From: a virus
IMG/VR virus record: IMGVR_UViG_3300049718_000055
Span: 24,633-88,632 of that record
Reading direction: 5' to 3' (one strand)
Length of the DNA: 64,000 nt
Part shown: positions 18,559 to 25,759 of the stretch, piece by piece
Layout: each line of letters starts with the position of its first letter
How positions within the stretch are numbered: position 1 is the first letter of the stretch
Made by a program: the position numbers and the translations under genes
The notes under the pieces: model-generated
The model's database searches: none
Told to the model about the DNA's origin: nothing
The model's input: the letters and a program-made list of their open reading frames with translations, nothing else

Positions 18559-19167
18559 TTAGGCGTTCGTTGCCACTAATTTCTTCGACTCAAACCATTT
18601 CTCGAACGCTGGAGTAAAATCATTTACCTCAAGTATCATGGCAACCGCTGAAACCAACTTGCCGCGGTAGAAGTGGAAACGTCTCACTACGCCTTGATGC
18701 TTGAACCCAAGCCGCTCCGCAAACCTCTGCGCCGGCTTGTTCTCTTCAAGAAGTACCCCGTGGATGACATCGATCTTCAACCCTTCCGTCCAATATGCGA
18801 TTCCGAGCATCCCTAAATCGTACATATAGCGGCTTCTCTTGATAAACGCGAACCCGCATAATGCCGCTCTCTCCCCGTCAACCCCCTTTGGAAGTTCCAC
18901 CCAAGCATAGCCGACCGGATGAACGATCTCCTCTGGAGTCCCCTGATTCTCAACCTCGCAGAGTATTTGAGTCACCCTCTTGGATTCATCGAATGATCGA
19001 ATGAACTGGTCGTGAGAGGGATTTTCTCCGCACATGATGTACTCCAAACGGCCGAGTTCCTTGCTGCGGTAGTAGAGCGTAGAGAGCATTCCATCCCGGT
19101 AAACTGCGGTTCCAGGAGAAAACGGAATCACCGCCGCGTTTTTCGTCATGTATTTCCAGCCGTCCAT
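18559..19167 (-). CDS. GNAT-family acetyltransferase-like protein
   Basis: 202 residues from ATG 19167, preceded by GGGAGGCG. The region 95-170 has a GNAT-like order: a beta strand VGYAWVEL, YDLGMLGIAYW, then VLLEENKPAQRFAERLGFKHQGV, the last being the usual GNAT C-terminal motif of N-acetyltransferases. It would use acetyl-CoA to modify an amine or peptide. It sits between fibre and ejection genes; similar genes occur in phage tail clusters, target unknown. Confidence 0.7.
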   Translation of the reverse strand: MDGWKYMTKNAAVIPFSPGTAVYRDGMLSTLYYRSKELGRLEYIMCGENPSHDQFIRSFDESKRVTQILCEVENQGTPEEIVHPVGYAWVELPKGVDGERAALCGFAFIKRSRYMYDLGMLGIAYWTEGLKIDVIHGVLLEENKPAQRFAERLGFKHQGVVRRFHFYRGKLVSAVAMILEVNDFTPAFEKWFESKKLVATNA

Positions 19168-19209
19168 CACGCCTCCCTTGTCTCTTCGGCACTCCAAAAA
19201 TTAGAATCC

Positions 19210-19995
19210 CTACGCATTGATGATGTAGGCCGCGGTTCCAACGGCACTATTCAAATAGCCGCTGGCCGTTGCGATAGCCTTGATTGTCTCGCTTCCATAT
19301 ACTCCGATAGCGCCCGTGTACAGAGTGGATGAAGTCGTCGGCGTGCTCCCATCGGTAGTGTAGTAAATCACCGCCCCCGGCGTCGTGCAACTAATCGCCA
19401 CCGACTGCACTGTTGTATAAGACCCCGCCGCCGGCAAGAACGTCGGCGTTGCTGCCGTTAATCCGATAGTGAACAATGCGGTCGCTACCGCGCTGGTGTT
19501 GAAACCCGTTGCCGTCGCTATCGCCTTAACTGTCTCAGTGGACGTAATGGTGATTGGGGCGCTGTACAAAGTTGAAGACGTGGTTGGTGTCGATCCGTCA
19601 GTGGTGTAATAAATGGACGCTCCCGGTGATGAGCAACTGATCGCCACCGCTTGTCCTGAAGCGTAATTTCCCGCTGACGGAGAAAACGATGGTGTGGCCG
19701 CAGGATTGAGTGCAGGTCCGCTGATTGCCGCCCCCGCCAGAGATGTAAGTGAATTGGTCAACGTCTGATTCGCTCCGTTATACGCCGTGTGCTGTGATGC
19801 AATCCAAGAGGTCACCTGAGCGATACTGCTGTTGAATTGGATGATGAACTGAGAGGCGTCTAGGCCGTAGTTGCGGGTAGGCCCGAGCCATGTACTTACC
19901 CCGTCCGTAGTCGAGGAATGCACCCGTACAGTGATGTGACCGCTTGCTTGATCTACTTGAACACTGTCAACAATGATTGATGTGGTATTTGCCAC
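19210..19995 (-). CDS. Tail/adhesin-like protein with two chitobiase C-terminal-type repeats
   Basis: 261 residues. Two ~85-residue repeats (about 90-175 and 176-260) each carry AATPxFxPxAGxY, IYYTTDGSTPTTSS and ETVKAIATA, the CHB_HEX_C-type Ig-like fold found in carbohydrate-active and surface-binding proteins. The first 90 residues are a separate virion-like head. Probably part of the host-binding apparatus. Confidence 0.75.
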   Translation of the reverse strand: MANTTSIIVDSVQVDQASGHITVRVHSSTTDGVSTWLGPTRNYGLDASQFIIQFNSSIAQVTSWIASQHTAYNGANQTLTNSLTSLAGAAISGPALNPAATPSFSPSAGNYASGQAVAISCSSPGASIYYTTDGSTPTTSSTLYSAPITITSTETVKAIATATGFNTSAVATALFTIGLTAATPTFLPAAGSYTTVQSVAISCTTPGAVIYYTTDGSTPTTSSTLYTGAIGVYGSETIKAIATASGYLNSAVGTAAYIINA

Positions 19996-20004
19996 TTCAC
20001 CCTC

Positions 20005-21189
20005 CTAGAAAAATACACCCGCGGTCGGAGAACCCACTATCGGAGATCCGCCGCCTCCACTCAATGACACCTGCCCACCAGAGTTCGTCAACACCACCAC
20101 AGCAACTATTTGGTTCCCATCAAAATTTACCTGAAGCCTATTTTGTGCAGTATCGCCAGAATACGGCCCCGAAAGAATGACAATTCGGCTTCCCTTTTTG
20201 ACGCTGTAGTACCACACGTTCCCTACTTCAACGCTTCCCCCAGACCCGCTAACGGTTCCCAGGGAGGCTTGATAGGTGAACGTATACGGCGGAGTTGCTG
20301 AACTGATCGGATATGAGCCATTGAACCCCGCAGGGGATACTCCGGCAATCGTCATCGAACTTTGAGCCGTGAGCCCCGTGGCTACATAGGTAACCACCGT
20401 CACAAGGTTTCCCACACTGGAGATTGAATGGATTCCATACGAGGTAGGAAGGGAAAGGGTATCCGTCCTTCCGTACAAATAGGTTTTACTTCCATCGGCA
20501 AAAGTGAAGGGGCTGGCCGGAATGGTTACCGTCACGCTTCCGGCATTTGTTATTGCAGCCACTAGGAAATAGGCGCTTCCAACCGAGCCGGACTGAGTGG
20601 GATAAACCTTGTCCCCAATCGCATAATTCAACCCTCCAAAAACACTTCCCCCTGTGACCACCCCGCCAGCCGCCGTAATCGCAGCCAAAGCCCCCGTGCC
20701 GCTTCCCGAAGTGGTCGTAGGCAGGTTGGAAGCATTGCTGTACCCAGAAGTTCCGCCAGCCCCCAGAGAAGACGAAGTGATTACCCCGCCCGAGATAGAG
20801 TTCGTTGTCAGCGGAATGATGTTGTTGGCGTTTGGGGGAGTTGACATAAGATCGTTCAACCAGGAGCTTTGCTGCTCCCTCTGTGAATTTGAATTTATCA
20901 TCCGATACGTGTCGAGAGAGTTTCCGCTGTTTGCCTGAAGCTGCGGCTTCAAAGCGGCAGCACTGTACGAAGTCTTCGCCGCCCCGCTCGTCAACGCATC
21001 ACTATCCGAGGTCGGCGCCGCAACATTCTTGATATTATTGCCACCGAGGTTGAGATGATTGCTCAACTCGACTTCCCCATTATGACCGCCAAGAGTGTTC
21101 ACGTTGTCAATCAGTTGGCTCATCAATTGGCTCTCTGGAAGAGACAGGGAGGAAAAGTTTATCTTTCCGAGTTTGGAAGACTTCGGCAT
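20005..21189 (-). CDS. Tail fibre-like protein
   Basis: 394 residues from ATG 21189, whose start overlaps the previous stop (TAATG). N-terminal NHLNLGGNNIKNVAAPTSDSDALT is the usual phage fibre attachment motif. The rest is Gly/Ser/Thr-rich beta repeats ending GVFF. Receptor-binding role inferred from this pattern and from adjacent adhesin-like genes. Confidence 0.7.
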   Translation of the reverse strand: MPKSSKLGKINFSSLSLPESQLMSQLIDNVNTLGGHNGEVELSNHLNLGGNNIKNVAAPTSDSDALTSGAAKTSYSAAALKPQLQANSGNSLDTYRMINSNSQREQQSSWLNDLMSTPPNANNIIPLTTNSISGGVITSSSLGAGGTSGYSNASNLPTTTSGSGTGALAAITAAGGVVTGGSVFGGLNYAIGDKVYPTQSGSVGSAYFLVAAITNAGSVTVTIPASPFTFADGSKTYLYGRTDTLSLPTSYGIHSISSVGNLVTVVTYVATGLTAQSSMTIAGVSPAGFNGSYPISSATPPYTFTYQASLGTVSGSGGSVEVGNVWYYSVKKGSRIVILSGPYSGDTAQNRLQVNFDGNQIVAVVVLTNSGGQVSLSGGGGSPIVGSPTAGVFF

Positions 21190-21443
21190 TATCCAGCTAC
21201 CTCTACTAGTTTTCCGTGCTGTTCCCACGGCGTAACGACATCATCAGGAACAGGACCAAAACACCTTCCTTCGTTCTTGCATTCCGATATTCCCGATCTT
21301 GACATTCTAGAATCAGGTTTTCCGTGAAAGATATGACGCTTCCCGTCAGTCTTTGAAATCTTCGGAATCCAATACTGTTCGCACCCCCAGCAGTATCCGT
21401 CAACCTGAAACCTTGGAAATTCGGATTGGATCGTCTCTGGCAT
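21189..21443 (-). CDS. Small Cys-rich protein
   Basis: 84 residues with YCWGCEQYW near the start and a later CKNEGRC, suggesting a metal site. Start ATG 21443 is chosen because TATACT lies exactly 6 nt upstream. Overlaps the fibre gene start. No family recognised. Confidence 0.6.
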   Translation of the reverse strand: MPETIQSEFPRFQVDGYCWGCEQYWIPKISKTDGKRHIFHGKPDSRMSRSGISECKNEGRCFGPVPDDVVTPWEQHGKLVEVAG

Positions 21444-21455
21444 GGAATCAGTATA
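21444..21455 (-). promoter_or_regulatory. Leaderless-type promoter: TATACT-N6-ATG
   Basis: TATACT (21450-21455), six bases GATTCC, then ATG 21443. It lies just downstream of a terminator, so it restarts transcription for the fibre genes. Confidence 0.65.
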
Positions 21456-21475
21456 CCCCAATGTAGGCATAAACA

Positions 21476-21500
21476 GAAAAGCCTCTTCCGAAGAAGAGGC
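21476..21500 (-). terminator. Rho-independent terminator
   Basis: Perfect 8-bp stem GCCTCTTC/GAAGAGGC (21481-21500) with a 4-nt loop, followed on the minus strand by TTTTCTGTTT. Ends the transcript of the Ig-like gene at 21522. Confidence 0.85.
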
Positions 21501-21521
21501 CCGTCTGCGGATAGGGGAAGC

Positions 21522-21869
21522 CTAAGCCGGGGTTGTAAATTGCACTGCCACGCTTTGCGTGAGTTGGGCCGGCGGAACGACAGCGTTCGTGGTGATTGTG
21601 AACGCCTGAGTCCAGGTCGAAACCACGCCGTCATTATCAGTGACCGTGGCAGCAGCCGTTCCAGTGACAGCGCCGGCCGAGGCCGCTACGCCGGTAACAG
21701 TGGCGGTCAAGCCGTCAGCATTGAGAACCACGGTCGCGGACGGGTCCGAGAACGTGTACGAGACGGCAGAGAGTACGCCGCCAGAGAGGGTGACGCCATC
21801 GGCCAAAAGGGGCTGAATGGACGCCTGCGAAGTTTGACCAACATTGAGGGTCAAAGCATTGTTTGCCAT
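21522..21869 (-). CDS. Ig-like domain virion protein
   Basis: 115 residues from ATG 21869, which has AGGAGA 8 nt upstream. SYTFSDPSATVVLNADGLTATVTGV is a typical bacterial Ig-like (BIG2-type) strand pattern used in phage decoration and fibre proteins. The frame stays open upstream to a TTG at 22031 with GGAGGG before it, so a 169-residue form with a helical N-terminus is possible. Capsid decoration or fibre part. Confidence 0.65.
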   Translation of the reverse strand: MANNALTLNVGQTSQASIQPLLADGVTLSGGVLSAVSYTFSDPSATVVLNADGLTATVTGVAASAGAVTGTAAATVTDNDGVVSTWTQAFTITTNAVVPPAQLTQSVAVQFTTPA

Positions 21870-22096
21870 GGGTGAGTCTCCTGTGAAACGAACTTCGATT
21901 GAGTAGGTTGCGAGTTTGGGTTTGAGTTCACGGCGAATCTCTCTGAGCAACCGCTCAATCCGATGTCTTGCATAGAGCGTTGCCCATTGACATTCTAAAA
22001 TTTCACGTAATTGTTCGAGTGGATTCTCCAAATGGTCCCTCCACCAATCTCTTAACTACACTATACCACTACATTTTGAATCTGTGGTGAGCAATA

Positions 22097-22180
22097 TGGA
22101 GCGGGGGACGGGATTTGAACCCGCGTGTCTCTCGACGGCAGCTTGGAAGGCTGCTGACCTACCAGTTGGTCATCCCCCGC
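22097..22180 (-). tRNA. tRNA-Gly(TCC)
   Basis: Acceptor GCGGGGG/CCCCCGC, anticodon loop CTTCCAA, T-loop TTCAAAT, CCA encoded. The variable region is 13 nt with a GTC/GAC stem, unusually long for Gly. Confidence 0.9.
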
Positions 22181-22185
22181 AAACT

Positions 22186-22259
22186 TGGTGCTCCCCGCAG
22201 AAATCGAATCCGCATTGGCCGATAATCGGTCGGCTTTCCTACCATTGGAAGAGAGGAGC
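22186..22259 (-). tRNA. tRNA-Ile(GAT), atypical anticodon loop
   Basis: Acceptor GCTCCTC/GGGGAGC, D-loop AATGGTA, stem GCCGA/TCGGC, loop CCGATTA. Position 33 is C rather than U and position 37 is U, so the identity is less certain. CCA encoded. Confidence 0.75.
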
Positions 22260-22260
22260 A

Positions 22261-22334
22261 TGGGGCCGGGAGCGAGAATCGAACTCGCGCCTCATCCGTA
22301 CCAGGGATGCAGTCTCCCACTAAAATATCCCGGC
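22261..22334 (-). tRNA. tRNA-Thr(GGT)
   Basis: Acceptor GCCGGGA/TCCCGGC, anticodon stem CATCC/GGATG with loop CTGGTAC, CCA encoded. The D-stem pairs weakly. Confidence 0.85.
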
Positions 22335-22340
22335 TCTACT

Positions 22341-22418
22341 TGGTGCGGATGGCAGGACTCGAACCTGCGGTAATTCTTCTTTGTAGGAGAAGCGGCGTCG
22401 CCACTGGCCCACATCCGC
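22341..22418 (-). tRNA. tRNA-Val(TAC), C33
   Basis: Acceptor GCGGATG/CATCCGC, stem CTTCT/AGAAG, loop CCTACAA. C replaces U33. CCA encoded. Confidence 0.8.
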
Positions 22419-22423
22419 AAAAC

Positions 22424-22501
22424 TGGTACTCCCGGTTGGACTCGAACCAACATCAATCCACTTACGGACACTCGCTTCGGAGGCGAGACCGATACGGGAG
22501 C
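22424..22501 (-). tRNA. tRNA-Arg(CCG), non-canonical topology
   Basis: Acceptor GCTCCCG/CGGGAGT, T-arm GTTGG-TTCGAGT-CCAAC and CCA are normal. The anticodon hairpin CTCGC-CTCCGAA-GCGAG begins at nucleotide 15, leaving only TATCGGT for the D region. After it comes a 19-nt segment with CCGTAAGTGGATTGA. CGG before and CCG after the anticodon hairpin can pair. Confidence 0.75.
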
Positions 22502-22506
22502 ATAAC

Positions 22507-22583
22507 TGGGGCCGCTGGCCGGAATCGAACCGGCGTCATCCAACTACTCTTGCCGGTTTAGGAAACCGGAGAGATACAGCGGC
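22507..22583 (-). tRNA. tRNA-Arg(CCT), non-canonical topology
   Basis: Acceptor GCCGCTG/CAGCGGC, T-arm GCCGG-TTCGATT-CCGGC and CCA are normal. Anticodon hairpin CCGGT-TTCCTAA-ACCGG starts at nucleotide 15. CTC before it can pair with GAG after it, and an AGTTGGAT D-loop-like word follows. Confidence 0.75.
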
Positions 22584-22587
22584 AAAC

Positions 22588-22664
22588 TGGCGCTCCCGGC
22601 AGGAGTCGAACCCGCGTCATCCGTCTACGGCCTCCTGTTTAGAAGACAGTGCCGATACGGGAGC
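22588..22664 (-). tRNA. tRNA-Arg(TCT), non-canonical topology
   Basis: Acceptor GCTCCCG/CGGGAGC, normal T-arm, CCA encoded. Anticodon loop CTTCTAA starts early as in the two neighbours; CGG(C) before and (G)CCG after the hairpin pair, followed by TAGACGGATGA. Confidence 0.75.
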
Positions 22665-22666
22665 AT

Positions 22667-22752
22667 TGGTGGAGCCGGTGGGACTCGAACCCACATTGGG
22701 TTACCCCGCTGATTAAAAGTCAGGTCTCTGCATCCAATTCGAGTACGACTCC
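22667..22752 (-). tRNA. tRNA-Lys(TTT)
   Basis: Acceptor GGAGTCG/CGGCTCC, D-arm CTC/GAG, loop CTTTTAA, T-arm GTGGG/CCCAC, CCA encoded. A 13-nt variable region with GGG-GTAA-CCC is unusual for Lys. Confidence 0.85.
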
Positions 22753-22758
22753 GAAACT

Positions 22759-22833
22759 TGGTGGGTCGCCGGGGAATCGAACCCCGCTCTTTCGATTAAG
22801 AGTCGAGTGCATCGCCGACAATGCTTGCAACCC
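22759..22833 (-). tRNA. tRNA-Lys(CTT)
   Basis: Acceptor GGGTTGC/GCGACCC, D-stem GCAT/ATGC, loop CTCTTAA, T-stem CGGGG/CCCCG, CCA encoded. Confidence 0.9.
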
Positions 22834-22836
22834 ACA

Positions 22837-22930
22837 TGGTAGGGGATGAAGGTGTCGAACCTTCCCGTTGCGCTAATCTGGCGCTCTCCAGAGTTTATAA
22901 GACTCCGCCGCACGGCCGATGCTATCCCCC
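22837..22930 (-). tRNA. tRNA with TAT anticodon (Ile codon ATA) and long variable arm
   Basis: 94 nt. Acceptor GGGGGAT/ATCCCCT, stem GGAGT/ACTCT with loop CTTATAA, T-arm GAAGG/CCTTC, CCA encoded. The 25-nt variable region contains GCGC-CAGATTA-GCGC, a class II feature normally seen in Leu, Ser and Tyr tRNAs. The charged amino acid is therefore uncertain. Confidence 0.75.
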
Positions 22931-22936
22931 AAAACT

Positions 22937-23008
22937 TGGTGCCGCGCCTGAAAATCGAATTCAGCAAACAGGGTTATGAATCCTGCGTTCTCTCCAGAGA
23001 TGCGCGGC
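22937..23008 (-). tRNA. tRNA-Met(CAT) or Ile2
   Basis: Acceptor GCCGCGC/GCGCGGC, loop TTCATAA, CCA encoded. D-arm is minimal (CTCT/AGAG with almost no loop). If C34 is lysidinylated it would read ATA. Confidence 0.8.
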
Positions 23009-23009
23009 T

Positions 23010-23083
23010 TGGCAGGGGATACAGGACTCGAACCCGTAAATTCCGCTCTGGAGGCGGACGTTTTTCCATTAGACTAATCCCCT
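23010..23083 (-). tRNA. tRNA-Trp(CCA)
   Basis: Acceptor AGGGGAT/ATCCCCT, anticodon stem TCCGC/GCGGA, loop CTCCAGA, T-stem ACGGG/CCTGT, CCA encoded. Confidence 0.9.
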
Positions 23084-23096
23084 ATGTCAAAGAGCA

Positions 23097-23121
23097 TAAA
23101 AAACCCGCTCCTGAGAGCGGG
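23097..23121 (-). terminator. Rho-independent terminator after rtcB
   Basis: CCCGCTC-TCAG-GAGCGGG stem (23104-23121) followed on the minus strand by TTTTTTATG. It lies between rtcB and the downstream tRNA block. Confidence 0.8.
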
Positions 23122-23148
23122 CCTGTCGCAACAAAAACGCAGCAGACC

Positions 23149-23220
23149 CTAAAACACGACTCCCCAAATGACCCGCTTCCCGGTCATTCTGGTTATCACG
23201 TGTTTGGTCCTGATCTGCAT
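23149..23220 (-). CDS. Possible 23-residue peptide
   Basis: ATG 23220 after GGTGGGAATTC; basic peptide MQIRTKHVITRM ... ending GVVF. It lies between rtcB and its terminator. No family recognised; may not be real. Confidence 0.25.
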   Translation of the reverse strand: MQIRTKHVITRMTGKRVIWGVVF

Positions 23221-23273
23221 GAATTCCCACCTGCAAGTACAGCGTACATCAACTTTCCGTTTTGTGCAACTGC

Positions 23274-24452
23274 TCAGTCCTTGTAAGGATCAAATTCACG
23301 GGCAGATGCCATAGCCACTCCGACCGGGGTCAACACGTGAAGAACTTTGATCGAATCTCCACACGCCGCAAGAACTCCGTCTAGCCGTTTGTAGCAGTCT
23401 GGAGATTCGTCTAACCCGGCGCCACGCAGTTCAATTCCGGCCTTCCTTACCCATCCATCCATCATCTCCTGAGTTACTCTTCCAGGGCGCTTGCACTCGC
23501 CTGTCTTGCGGTCGAAAGTCCCCTTCGCCTCCATGCGACCCATTGCACGGCCAGCGCCGTGAACGGTTGAGTAAAGGCTGTACTTGGCATCCTCGTTCTC
23601 CATGCCCTCCAAGATGACGGACTTCTCGCCCATCGTTCCTCCAACGAATCCCTTCTGTCCAGGGAACGCCGGAGTGGCTCCCTTGCGAACAACCCACAGC
23701 ATCTCACCACCATGCTCTTCCCGCCATGCGAAGTTGTGATGGTTGTGAACCTCTTCAATAGCCTTAGCTCCAAGAATCTTAATCACGCGGTCGCAGACCC
23801 AGTTCCTTCCTGCATAAGCGTACTCGCCGGCAAGAGACATAGCCTGTAGATATTCGCTGCCTAGTGCGCTGTCTACCGACAAGACACATGGCTCCACATC
23901 CATTCCGTCTTTTGCTCCTGCTGCTTTCAAAAACCACGTTGCAATCTTATGCCCGAGGCCGCGAGAACCGAAATGAACACCCACCCAAACGCGGTCTTCT
24001 TCGTCTGTAAAAAGATCTACATAATGGTTTCCAGAACCCAAAGTCCCAAGTTGCTGATGAGCCATTTCCTTGAGCGGGGAGGTCATTGAAAGACTCCAGG
24101 CATCATGCTCGAAAACCTGATCGTCTACACGCTCGTCGTCATTCTTTCTCCCAACCCCAAAACTGACTATATTCCATACGTCATCCATTATCGGCTTGAT
24201 GCTGCCACGCAACATCCAGCCTTCCATGTCGGTCAACACGGCCTTGTTTCCACAGCCGATGTCGTATCCCACTCCGGTTGGGCTGATGGAATTTCTATAA
24301 GCCACAACACCGCCAATGGGCACACCGTACCCAAGGTGGTTATCTGGCATCAATGCCACTTTGTCCGCGGTTTTCGCACAGGTCCGAATCTGGTTGAGAG
24401 TCTTTTCTTCAGCTTCCCCAAATACCGGTATAGTTCCATCTACTAACTGCAT
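23274..24452 (-). CDS. rtcB: RtcB-type RNA ligase
   Basis: 392 residues from ATG 24452, chosen because GGAGG lies 8 nt upstream; the longer frame reads into a tRNA. RtcB joins 2',3'-cyclic phosphate (or 3'-phosphate) and 5'-OH RNA ends using GTP and Mn2+. Expected metal ligands are seen: Cys67 (DIGCG), His143 (LGTLGSGNH), His160 (VHFGSRG) and the HNHHNF cluster around 236-241. The guanylated histidine is His298 in VHGAGRAMGR. Shorter than cellular RtcB (about 480) but all active-site blocks are present. Placed inside the tRNA island, so repair of cleaved tRNAs is the likely job. Confidence 0.93.
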   Translation of the reverse strand: MQLVDGTIPVFGEAEEKTLNQIRTCAKTADKVALMPDNHLGYGVPIGGVVAYRNSISPTGVGYDIGCGNKAVLTDMEGWMLRGSIKPIMDDVWNIVSFGVGRKNDDERVDDQVFEHDAWSLSMTSPLKEMAHQQLGTLGSGNHYVDLFTDEEDRVWVGVHFGSRGLGHKIATWFLKAAGAKDGMDVEPCVLSVDSALGSEYLQAMSLAGEYAYAGRNWVCDRVIKILGAKAIEEVHNHHNFAWREEHGGEMLWVVRKGATPAFPGQKGFVGGTMGEKSVILEGMENEDAKYSLYSTVHGAGRAMGRMEAKGTFDRKTGECKRPGRVTQEMMDGWVRKAGIELRGAGLDESPDCYKRLDGVLAACGDSIKVLHVLTPVGVAMASAREFDPYKD

Positions 24453-24473
24453 CCCCATACCCTCCTTTTTATT

Positions 24474-24548
24474 TGGTGAGCGCGGAGGGAATCGAACCCC
24501 CATCGTTGCGTTCGTAGCGCAGCACTCTATCCGTTGAGCTACGCGCCC
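24474..24548 (-). tRNA. tRNA-Arg(ACG)
   Basis: Fully canonical cloverleaf: acceptor GGGCGCG/CGCGCTC, D-stem GCTC/GAGT, loop CTACGAA, CCA encoded. A34 would need deamination to inosine by the host. It contrasts with the three odd Arg tRNAs at 22424-22664. Confidence 0.9.
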
Positions 24549-24559
24549 ACATTCAAACT

Positions 24560-24633
24560 TGGTCTCCGAGGGCGGACTCGAACCGCCGACACCGCGCCCC
24601 GAACGCGGGATGTTTCCACTACACTACTCAGAG
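24560..24633 (-). tRNA. tRNA-Pro(CGG)
   Basis: Acceptor CTCTGAG/CTCGGAG, stem CCGCG/CGCGG, loop TTCGGGG, CCA encoded. Confidence 0.88.
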
Positions 24634-24634
24634 A

Positions 24635-24708
24635 TGGTCAGCGAGGGGAGAATTGAACTCCCACCACAAGTTCCCAAGACTTGGATGCAACCATTACACC
24701 ACTCACTG
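24635..24708 (-). tRNA. tRNA-Pro(TGG)
   Basis: Acceptor CAGTGAG/CTCGCTG, stem CAAGT/ACTTG, loop CTTGGGA, T-stem GGGAG/CTCCC, CCA encoded. Confidence 0.9.
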
Positions 24709-24717
24709 ATTAAAAGT

Positions 24718-24885
24718 TATGCGTGACGGAATCAAACCGTCTCCACCCGCTCCAATGCGGGAGTGCTATCCGTCCAGAGTCGTGTCGATCTTGAGCCGCT
24801 ACGTATCGCCCCAAAACGCATTCCACTGTACTGCCTTCGCTACGCTCCGTCGAGCTTCACTTTGGCTTCATTACACCAACGCATA
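24718..24885 (-). other. tRNA-like unit with widely separated acceptor strands
   Basis: Position and spacing are those of one tRNA in the array. A perfect acceptor pair TATGCGT (24879-24885) and ACGCATA (24718-24724) is 168 nt apart. The 3' part has a T-arm GACGG-TTTGATT-CCGTC and a CCCGC/GCGGG hairpin around ATTGGA; the 5' part has TGG...CCA like a D-stem. About 90 nt are extra. No CCA is encoded. Could be an intron-bearing, damaged or novel tRNA; anticodon unresolved. Confidence 0.4.
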
Positions 24886-24887
24886 CT

Positions 24888-24963
24888 TGGTGCCGACTAC
24901 CCGTATCGAGCGGGTTTCCATCGCTCTTCAGGCGATTGCTATGACCTCATCAGCTAAGTCGGC
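24888..24963 (-). tRNA. tRNA-Phe(GAA)
   Basis: Acceptor GCCGACT/AGTCGGC, stem ATCGC/GCGAT, loop CTGAAGA, CCA encoded. T-loop is CTCGATA rather than TTCGATA. Confidence 0.88.
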
Positions 24964-24968
24964 AAAAC

Positions 24969-25044
24969 TGGTGGACCTAGAGGGGCTTGAGTCCTCGACC
25001 TCCCCGGTGCAAACGGGGTGCTACTCCATCTGAGCTATAGGCCC
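24969..25044 (-). tRNA. tRNA-Ala(TGC)
   Basis: Acceptor GGGCCTA/TAGGTCC, stem CCCCG/CGGGG, loop TTTGCAC, CCA encoded. T-loop begins with C. Confidence 0.87.
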
Positions 25045-25052
25045 GTAAAACT

Positions 25053-25128
25053 TGGAGGGAAAGGTGGGAGTTGGACCCACTAGAACCTGTTCCACAGACA
25101 GGCGCCGCACCGTTTGGCTTCAGTCCCC
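25053..25128 (-). tRNA. tRNA-His(GTG)
   Basis: Stem CCTGT/ACAGG, loop CTGTGGA, T-stem GTGGG/CCCAC, CCA encoded. Acceptor strands GGGGACT and CTTTCCC pair poorly at the inner two positions. Confidence 0.8.
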
Positions 25129-25138
25129 ATAAAGCTGT

Positions 25139-25210
25139 TGGGGCCGGATGTGGGAATCTAACCCACCGCGCAGGCCGTACAAAGGGCTGCTGCTACTCAG
25201 AGCATCCGGC
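25139..25210 (-). tRNA. tRNA-Thr(TGT)
   Basis: Acceptor GCCGGAT/ATCCGGC, loop TTTGTAC, T-arm GTGGG-TTAGATT-CCCAC, CCA encoded. The anticodon stem has one C-C mismatch. Confidence 0.8.
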
Positions 25211-25759
25211 TCAGTTAAACGCATACCTCTTATCACCTTCGGAGTCCGTGAATAAAAACGGACCCCACTCATTTACCTCGGCGCCGAGAGACCTCAACAA
25301 AAATCGCGGCGTGTGAATCGACTGCGGCAGCGGCCGGCGAAGCAACTTCATTCCAGCTTCCTCCGGCGTCCGGTCGGCCTTGCGGTGATTATCTTTGGCG
25401 CAACATGAAACCAAGTTGCTCCACGATGGCGATCCTCCTCTTGACTTTGGAATTATGTGGTCAAGAGTTAGTTCGCTAGTCTTGAACCTTTCTCCGCAAT
25501 ACATACACCTTTCTCCGTCACGAAGAAAAATGTTCTTGCGGCTTACAACTTGAAGCCTAATTGGGACGTGGCGATAAGCGCGAAGCCTGATTACCGATGG
25601 AGCATAGATTCCAAGTCCGCGATGGATAAGTACATCGGTAGGAACCTCAACCAGAGCAACACCTTTCGTAATAAGAGTCAGAGCCTTCTTAACTGAAACT
25701 ATGCGAAGCGGCTCATACGATGCATTGAGAAGAAGTGTTGCGCTTTTTCCTATTGTCAT
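25211..25759 (-). CDS. HNH endonuclease inside the tRNA island
   Basis: 182 residues from ATG 25759 (a GTG at 25768 is also possible). N-terminal LLLNASYEPLRIVSVKKALT is shared by a widespread bacterial/phage HNH family. The nuclease core is RDGERCMYCGERF, LTLDHIIPKSRGG and CCAKDNHRKADRTPEEAG, with the zinc cysteines and the DH active-site pair visible. It ends one base from tRNA-Thr and overlaps the GIY-YIG gene, so it was probably delivered to the island as a mobile nuclease. Confidence 0.85.
   Translation of the reverse strand: MTIGKSATLLLNASYEPLRIVSVKKALTLITKGVALVEVPTDVLIHRGLGIYAPSVIRLRAYRHVPIRLQVVSRKNIFLRDGERCMYCGERFKTSELTLDHIIPKSRGGSPSWSNLVSCCAKDNHRKADRTPEEAGMKLLRRPLPQSIHTPRFLLRSLGAEVNEWGPFLFTDSEGDKRYAFN

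Noticed and set aside
24453-24503. Longer N-terminus for RtcB
   Set aside because: The extra codons (MGVRFPPRSP) are the translation of the neighbouring tRNA-Arg gene; the GGAGG site points to ATG 24452.
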